Below are positions 57,853 through 64,000 of a DNA stretch of 64,000 nucleotides, piece after piece. A program made the translations under genes and the position numbers. Source of the stretch: Alisma plantago-aquatica (taxonomy: Eukaryota > Streptophyta > Magnoliopsida > Alismatales > Alismataceae); the NCBI GenBank assembly GCA_963693085.1, contig OY856409.1, positions 524,605,303 through 524,669,302 of the forward strand, read 5' to 3'. Each line of letters starts with the position of its first letter. Within the stretch, counting starts at the first letter, position 1. The notes beneath the pieces were generated by a model. The model saw nothing but the letters and a program-made list of their open reading frames with translations. It did not search any database and was not told where the DNA came from.

Positions 57853-58809
57853 TCATTCACTATAATCTGATGAATAGGAATCTGTATCATCCTCCCCACC
57901 GTTCCCATCACCATCAACACCACCCCCTTCAAGCCCGTCATCATCTTCACCCATGTCCTCATCATCGTCATCTTCATCAGACTCATCATTAATATAGTCC
58001 CCATCTCCATCGTCATTGCCATTACCATAACCCCTGTCACCATCTTCATTTCCATTTATGTCTTCATCAGCATTCACATAGTCCCCATCATCATCTTCAT
58101 CTTCGATACCATCACCATCACCATAGTCCCCATCATCATTTCCATCACCAACCTCATCCATATCATCATCGTCGTCCTCCTCCTCACTTGTTTCGTCATC
58201 CATTAAGGCCCCAGGTTGTCTTCCACTGTTGCCAGCATATCCTATAGTTGCTTGATCATCGTATTCATCATCTGATGCCTGTCCATTGTCATTATATGCA
58301 GAAGAGTCAACACTGTTATCCTCCTCTTCAGCAAATTCACGCCTTGTTTCAGAAAGGTTCCAGCCATCCCCTTCAGAACTTCTTGGAGATTCTCGGCTAA
58401 TGGAATTGGTATTGGTGTCCACATCAAGAAAGCCACTCATATCCATATCTTTTTGAATTGATACTCTGCTTTGTGGTGCTTTCCTAGGCCTAACTGACCG
58501 ACGACCTCGTCTAGTACCTCGACCCCGACCTCTGCCTCTTTTTGTTGGTTTTCTTGCTGTTCGTTCTGAAGTGCCCAATTTTTCTTCCTTAAACTCATGC
58601 CGCACCACCAAGCTGCTACCACCTCGAGAACCTCTGCCACCGCGTCCACGGCCCCGTCCCCTACCCCGGCTTCCTCTACCACGTACATGACCACGCCCTA
58701 TGCTTGGGTCAAGCCAGTTGCGCTCCTTCTGATAACTAAATGGTTCTGATGTACCAGCAGGCTCAAACTCTGGAGCATTCTTGACTACATCATACCTAGA
58801 TGGAAGTTT
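57853..58809 (-). CDS. RLT3: RLT3-like last exon (RGG-rich and acidic tail)
   Basis: It starts after acceptor TTCCTGCAG and ends with TGA 57,853-57,855, giving 318 residues. Residues about 37-65 are Arg/Gly repeats typical of nucleic-acid-binding RGG tracts, 80-105 are Lys/Arg-rich, and the last 120 are mostly Asp and Glu with Gly and Asn. The acidic part is encoded by GAT/GAC/GAA repeats and may vary in length between alleles. Confidence 0.85.
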   Translation of the reverse strand, partial: KLPSRYDVVKNAPEFEPAGTSEPFSYQKERNWLDPSIGRGHVRGRGSRGRGRGRGRGGRGSRGGSSLVVRHEFKEEKLGTSERTARKPTKRGRGRGRGTRRGRRSVRPRKAPQSRVSIQKDMDMSGFLDVDTNTNSISRESPRSSEGDGWNLSETRREFAEEEDNSVDSSAYNDNGQASDDEYDDQATIGYAGNSGRQPGALMDDETSEEEDDDDDMDEVGDGNDDGDYGDGDGIEDEDDDGDYVNADEDINGNEDGDRGYGNGNDDGDGDYINDESDEDDDDEDMGEDDDGLEGGGVDGDGNGGEDDTDSYSSDYSE

Positions 58810-61800
58810 CTGCAGGAAAGAAAAATAAAAAATATAATCAATCACAAATGACACGAAAGCTCAAATGAAGCATAGTTGGTTCACTTTGAAAGTATTCATA
58901 CACATTATATACAAAGTCAGCAAGGCAGTGGCAACCCATTTGTTCAAGAACTAGAGTAGATACTTGAAAGTTAAAGTAAGAATATCGCCCAATAGGATTT
59001 GCTATAATCTGCAGCGATAGCAAATATTGGTTGTGCACAGGGTTGTTACTTATGTGCCCATTTGTAAAATACCATTATTTAATCCGAACTGGAAAGCAAA
59101 TTTCTGGTTTTACAGAATGGTTTAGGCTGGAAAATCATAAATAATTCTAGCTCTATTATCATTATACCAAAAGACAAAGCACAGAAGAAAAAAGTCGAAG
59201 CAGATAGCACTGCGGTGATATCTTGCAGACACGTCAAATTAATAAAATAACAGTAGAAAATATAACTCACAAAGTCATCAGCTTGTTTAAATTCGAGAAT
59301 CTCAGACTTTAAATTCAGATTATAGTGTATCGAGGCATCAAGATCCAACAATCTCAAGGAAACAGCAGCTGTTGTATTTGGCACCCATGGAAGAACAACA
59401 ACAGGACTCAAATGGTCTACTGAAGCTTCAATGGCCGAATTTGAAGTGGATGATGCCAACAGTTCACTTGTCGTCTCAAAATTTGCAGATAAGAAATCTC
59501 TCTTTAGAGCAGACTCCAACACGGTCAATATCTGCAGCAAATACAAAAACTATAGTGTTCATTTTTTGTTCTTAATAAATAGCATGTGTCGTTTTTTCAA
59601 GTAAAATTTACTTGATGCCTGACGGGTAATCCAAAATCCATCAGAAGCGTTATTAGTTTCATCATTAATTTTTACTTAGTATTGATGGTAATAATGACTT
59701 AATCTATAATCAAAATAATTGCAACTTAAATTTTCTAGTCAAGAACCAAAAAGCATTGAAGATTATTGTATGCAATTGTGTTCATTTCTTCCTTTGATTT
59801 ACTTGCATCTCAACAAAAAAATTACTGCCATATGAAGCAATTATATAAATAAATTTGATACTCATATTAATAGCATTTCCTTTTTAGTGCCATATGAAGC
59901 AATTATATAAATGAAAACACGCAGAAGCAAACACAGAATCTGTGAAGACCTTCAAGGGTAACAAGACAGCCCCAGCAAGGGAAATTACTTTCTCTAGTAT
60001 AAGAGTTATAGGCCTTTTTGCTATCGATGATTGGATGAAGTAACAAAAACACATAATAGACTGATTCCAAAATTGCACAGGGCTACTTATGTATGAGAAC
60101 CATTATATGTATACTTGTATAGCAATAAATAAGCTACACCTCCTGGCTGGTCCCTGGAGGGAGGACTGGTTGGTAGGTGTTGTGTTTTTGGGCCATCCTG
60201 GTCAGTTGTTCGGGTTTCTTCACGATTAGATGGTTGGGCAGTTTGCTTTCTGCTGCTGCAGCTGGTTCTTCACCCTTCGGGTGTTTGGAGTGGTGCTGCT
60301 GTGCTAACAGTAGTTTCCTGAGTTTTAAGGGTGCTCGAAGCTTTGTCCGGCCGGTGGTGTCCCTTTGGCGGGCCGAAGTAGGTTCTCTGCTTCGGCTGGG
60401 TGGAACACCTGCTAGGTGTTTGACGAAATGCTTTATGCATTCTGGCACATCTCGAGGGTTTGGGCTTAAGAAGGGTGGTTCCTCTTCTCTTCTTCAGTGC
60501 CTGCTTTGCTGCTGCGTGTAGCAGAAGCCTTTTGGGGTTGTGTGGTTTGTTGCTGTGTTTATAGCTACTTTGTGTTTTCATGAACCTTGCGGGTGAGCAA
60601 CTAGATGCTGTGGCGGGATGTTAGCTCGAATGATCTCCTTTATCTTGGCTTAGTACCACAATTTGTGGGTACTTTCAATAGACAGTTGGTGTTGTGCTTT
60701 GCATGAAGGAGTGATTTGGAGCTGAACTTTCCTTCCCAATCTTTGTTGCTAAATTGCGATGGTGCCCTGCGTGGGGATTTTGATCTTTTATTGAGCTTTT
60801 AGCTCCTGTCGATGTTAATTGTGGGTACTTTCAATAGACAGTTGGTGTTGTGCTTTGCATGAAGGAGTGATTTGGAGCTGAACTTTCCTTCCCAATCTTT
60901 GTTGCTAAATTGCGATGGTGCCCTGCGTGGGGATTTTGATCTTTTATTGAGCTTTTAGCTCCTGTCGATGTAATGGGGTACTTTGTGCCCAAAGTTTTTT
61001 TGGTTTTAATAGTAACATGCCTTTTGACCGACCAAAAAAATAAATAAATAAGCTACAACTAGATTTCCAAATTAGGTAAAAATATCATTTTAGCCATGAA
61101 GTCATCCTCTGGAAACGCTACATATAAAGCAATCTATAGTTTAGTGCAACCTAAACATCGATTAAAACTACATATAAACAACAGTTAAACTAAAATCTAA
61201 GAGACATCAGGCCAACCTTCAGCAATTAGATCTATATAATGGCCGATGAAAACAATCGTTCCTACAGGGTATACTTGTATAGCAATATACAACCATTATA
61301 TGTAATAATAGCAATGATAGCAATAATAGCAATGATAGCAATATAGCAATAATAGACTGATTCCAAAATTGCACAGGGCTACTTATGTATGAGAACCATT
61401 ATATGTATACTTGTATAGCAATATACAACTTAGTACAACCTGTTTTTCTAAATAAGCTACAACTAGATTTTCGAATTAGGTAAAAATATCATTTTAGCCA
61501 TGAAGTCGTCCTCTGGAAACGCTACATATAAAGCAATCTATAGTTCAGTGCAACCTAAACATTGATTAAACTTACATATAAACAACAGTTAAACTAAAAT
61601 CTAAGGAATTCACAGTTGGACATCAAGCCAACCTTCAGCAATTAGATCTATATACTGGCCGATGAAAACAATCCTTTCTACAGGGTATAGACAACTTTTG
61701 AAGAGAATCCATGTTTTAAACAAGGATAGGGAGCACCACTAGAAAAAGATGCATTGTATATGCATGGCAAGATATAACTAATTATGCAACTTATAAGAAC

Positions 61801-62040
61801 TATCCTGAAATGACAGGTTGAGACATGAGCCTAAGACAAAAAATAGGCAGGCAAGCATACAAAGAACTACAAGCGTACAACACAAGAAGAAATCTTAACA
61901 TAAAGAAAGAATTACAGAACCAACAAAGACAAAACCTGAAATATATCTTCCAAAGATGTTGCTGCATGCAACTTAAGCCCCCAAGATCTGCGATAGCTAT
62001 CTGTCCAAAATGACTGAAGAGCTTCAGATGGAATTGAAGC
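57853..62040 (-). CDS. RLT3: Homeobox-DDT protein RLT3-like, C-terminal exons (partial)
   Basis: Three phase-0 exons: 61936-62040, 59271-59531 and 57853-58809, about 440 codons ending TGA. RLT (RINGLET) proteins are nuclear partners of ISWI chromatin remodellers that space nucleosomes. The matched parts are the region after the DDT domain (PSEALQSFWTDSYRRSWGLKL; FQ|ILTVLESALKRDFLS; VVLPWVPNTTAAVSLRLLDLD) and the tail KLPSRYDVVKNAPEFEPAGT, then an Arg-Gly-rich RGRGRGRG segment, basic patches and a very acidic Asp/Glu C-terminus. The homeobox and DDT domain must lie beyond 64,000. All splice sites are canonical and there are no stops, so the gene looks functional. Assignment to RLT3 rather than another RLT is from memory of the tail layout. 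Confidence 0.8.
59271..59531 (-). CDS. RLT3: RLT3-like penultimate exon
   Basis: 87 codons between acceptor GTATTTGCTGCAG and donor TTT|GTGAGT. It contains LSANFETTSELLA and VVLPWVPNTTAAVSLRLLDLD, the most conserved block visible here. Confidence 0.87.
60055..61689. repeat. Segmental duplication inside an RLT3-like intron
   Basis: The block AATAGACTGATTCCAAAATTGCAC ... AACAATC.TTYCTACAGGGTAT is present at 60,055-60,138 plus 61,043-61,270 and again at 61,351-61,689, with small indels. A run of TAGCAATAATAGCAATGA separates the copies. The first copy was later split by the LINE tail. Confidence 0.8.
60139..61042 (+). mobile_element. 5'-truncated LINE tail in an RLT3-like intron
   Basis: It is bounded by AATAAATAAGCTACA (60,124-60,138 and 61,043-61,057), a 15-bp duplication, and ends in GACCAAAAAAATAA. 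The sequence is GC-richer than the intron and has the look of a LINE 3' untranslated region (GGTTTTAATAGTAACATGCC before the tail). Inside, a 156-bp unit starting GTGGGTACTTTCAATAG is repeated in tandem (60,665 and 60,821). It stands in opposite orientation to the host gene. An unidentified retrocopied transcript is the alternative. Confidence 0.7.
61936..62040 (-). CDS. RLT3: RLT3-like third-last exon
   Basis: 35 codons from ASIPSEALQSFW to TSLEDIFQ, between acceptor TATGTTGCAG and donor CAG|GTTTTG. It joins in phase to ILTVLE of the next exon. Confidence 0.82.
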
Positions 62041-62103
62041 CTGCAACATAACAGCAGCCGTCATGATTTCAAAAAGTGCTTCAGGAATGGTTAAAAACAA
62101 CAT

Positions 62104-62609
62104 AATAGACTTTTAGGATCTAAGCAATACAGAAATATAAAAAAACAAAATATTAGCTCGATTCCTTCCATTACTCATAAGGCAGACCATCTGGACTTCT
62201 TTGGAGATTGGGGGTGGGGGGGGATGTGCTGCTGTGCGGATAAGTAGAATTTAGATGCAGTTTGACTCGTGGTTTATCGAGATTGATGTCAAACGCCTGA
62301 TTCAATGTCAGGGGATGTTTGGCGTATTAATGTAAGTGCCTAATAGATTCAGTTGCACTTCAAACCTTAATACGGGTGCCCCTCATATGCACTGTAGCCA
62401 AAATTAAACTCAGTCATCCATCCAATACTCCCGCCACCCAGTTTTGTTAATCAACAAAGAGAGATACTAGGGAATTTCTTTTTGTCGGTGGTGACTCATG
62501 AATCATGTGTGCGGAAACACTTTTAGAAGAACAAAGAATGACCTCAATGTTTTAAAAAAAATGTTAAGCAGTGTGCTGACAGCACCTTGTAACTGGGATA
62601 AGCGGGTCA
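62104..62609. other. RLT3-like intron sequence
   Basis: No exon recognised on the minus strand. A poly-G run occurs at 62,210-62,223. Confidence 0.45.
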
Positions 62610-63516
62610 CATTGTTTTAAAAAGCGCGAAGCGGGGAGCGAGAAGACGAGACCTTGTAGCCGATTAATCGCCAGGCGGGTGATTAAGCGCGTGCTTTTTT
62701 AAAAAGTGGATGCTTAATTTTTCTAATATTTTTAACAGTTTATACACATAATATACATAAATAATATTATGATTTGTGAATGTTTTATATTATTAAACCT
62801 ATGTATACCTTTAAATTAGTACTAAGAACATATTAAATAATTAGCTAACTATATATTCATATTCATTTAATATAGAATGAATATTAAATCAGTAGCTAAG
62901 AACACATTAAATCAGCAGCTAACTATATGATCATATTTATTTAATATAAACATATAGGTATACACTCATATATTAAATCAGTAGATAAGAACATATTAAA
63001 TCAGCAGCTAACTATATATTCATATTCAATTAATATAGAATGAATATTAAATCAGTAGCTAACACATTAAATCAGCAGTTAACTATATATTCATATTCAT
63101 TTAATATAAGCATATAAGTATACACTCATATAAATATCAACTACATTACTGACATTAATGTTACTGTATAAATATGACTTGGGAAAAGCGGAAAAAAGCG
63201 GGGAAAAAGCGGCCAAAATGGGAAAAAAGTGGCCAAAGCGGATTAAAAGCCGCTGATTAACTCAAATGCACTCAACAGCCGCTTGGAGTGCATTTTAATC
63301 GGCATAGACCTTGTGCCGCTTAAGCAGCCACCTAGAACGCTTTTCAAAACGCGGAAAAAAGCGGGGAAAAAGCGGCCAAAATGGGAAAAAAGTGGCCAAA
63401 GCGGATTAAAAGCCACTGATTAACTCAAATGCACTCAACAGCCGCTTGGAGTGCATTTTAATCGGCATAGACCTTGTGCCGCTTAAGCAGCCGCCTAGAA
63501 CGCTTTTCAAAACACG
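62610..63516. mobile_element. hAT-like MITE in an RLT3-like intron
   Basis: The left end CATTGTTTTAAAAAGCGCG and the reverse-complemented right end CGTGTTTTGAAAAGCG form inverted repeats like those of the element at 4890-5357. Flanks GCGGGTCA and CCGGATCA match at 6 of 8 bases, a possible decayed target duplication. The interior has an AT-rich part with about five ATTAAATCAGYAGCTAA units (62,880-63,080), then a perfect-looking 163-bp tandem duplication (63,188-63,350 and 63,351-63,513) rich in AGCGG. Confidence 0.65.
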
Positions 63517-64000
63517 CCGGATCATTTTTGAAAAAACAGGTTTTAGTTTCCTATATGATTTCATAAAATAACACGTGTATATAAATACTATACAGTTTGG
63601 AACTTTTATATTTATCTAAACAACTCTACCCAACAATATAAAACACCCAAATAGATTATAAGACAACTATGAAACAATGATTATAGCTATAATATAGTAA
63701 ACAATAGACTTGACATGGATAAAACACCCTACATACATAATTTGCATCATATGTTACATAGCTAAACAGTAAAATAATGGACTTATCATGTATACGTTAC
63801 TAACTTATTGTTATATTGGCATATCATCAATTAGTCATACATTACAGCAGTATATTTAATGAAAGTGTGCATTCTAAATTAAATAATAGATACATGTAAT
63901 TTAGTTGTATACATTGCAGTGCTCCATTATCATGACTTACAAAGTATGCATTCTAAATTAGAGCTACGGCTTATCATAGAATATTTAATGTGTATAAGTT
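63517..64000. other. AT-rich sequence, presumably RLT3-like intron
   Basis: No exon or repeat boundary is visible up to the window end. The upstream exons of the minus-strand gene are expected beyond it. Confidence 0.4.

Noticed and set aside
57840..58694. Alternative minus-strand frames with Met/Asp runs over the acidic tail
   Set aside because: Shadows of the RLT3-like last exon caused by GAT-repeat codons.
60177..60521. 114-codon Cys/Ser-rich frame and antisense partners
   Set aside because: They lie inside the LINE tail in the intron and are explained by its GC-rich composition.

Overview
The window looks like nuclear DNA of a flowering plant, AT-rich and dominated by transposable elements. 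The evidence is LTR retrotransposons primed by the initiator-Met tRNA (TGGTATCAGAGC), a CACTA element with a TNP2 transposase, a plant-type LINE, small inverted-repeat elements, and at the right end the 3' part of a plant-specific homeobox-DDT gene (RLT3-like). The species cannot be told from the sequence.

Layout. Positions 1-8263 hold no supported intact gene but several remnants: a Harbinger-type element (2797-3903), a LINE-type RNase H fragment (4144-4571), a hAT-type MITE (4890-5357), a broken two-exon gene fragment of unknown function (5429-5887), one CACTA terminus (to 6699) and the 3' part of a second CACTA carrying a Ulp1-protease pseudogene (6700-8263). Positions 8264-11690 look like old, degenerate LTR sequence.

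Positions 11696-46552 form one nested stack. The outer element, RLG-B, is a gypsy/chromovirus-type retrotransposon on the minus strand with target duplication ATAGT. RLG-A, a plus-strand element of 13928-32241 with duplication CCCTC, sits in its left LTR. A complete 10,018-bp CACTA element (21341-31358, duplication TTC) sits in RLG-A's right LTR. A 5'-truncated LINE (41213-43959, 15-bp duplication) sits in RLG-B's right LTR. RLG-B has a decayed gag-pol; RLG-A has gag only; the CACTA encodes a TNP2 transposase with two stops and a 13-exon TNPA-like/Ulp1 protease gene.

Positions 48283-55239 are a copia-like element (RLC-C, duplication CATCT) with gag and a coiled-coil ORF but no recognisable pol. 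Positions 55245-57400 are unassigned, with a short tandem repeat. Positions 57853-62040 on the minus strand are three 3' exons of an RLT3-like chromatin regulator whose 5' part lies beyond 64000. Its introns hold a LINE tail, a segmental duplication and a hAT-like MITE.

How the parts relate. The mobile proteins form three copy systems: copy-and-paste by reverse transcriptase/integrase (RLG, RLC), target-primed reverse transcription (LINE), and cut-and-paste by TNP2 with a TNPA-like partner (CACTA). RLG-A and RLC-C would need pol supplied in trans. A recurring theme is arrays of short perfect hairpins in LTRs and subterminal regions of three unrelated elements.
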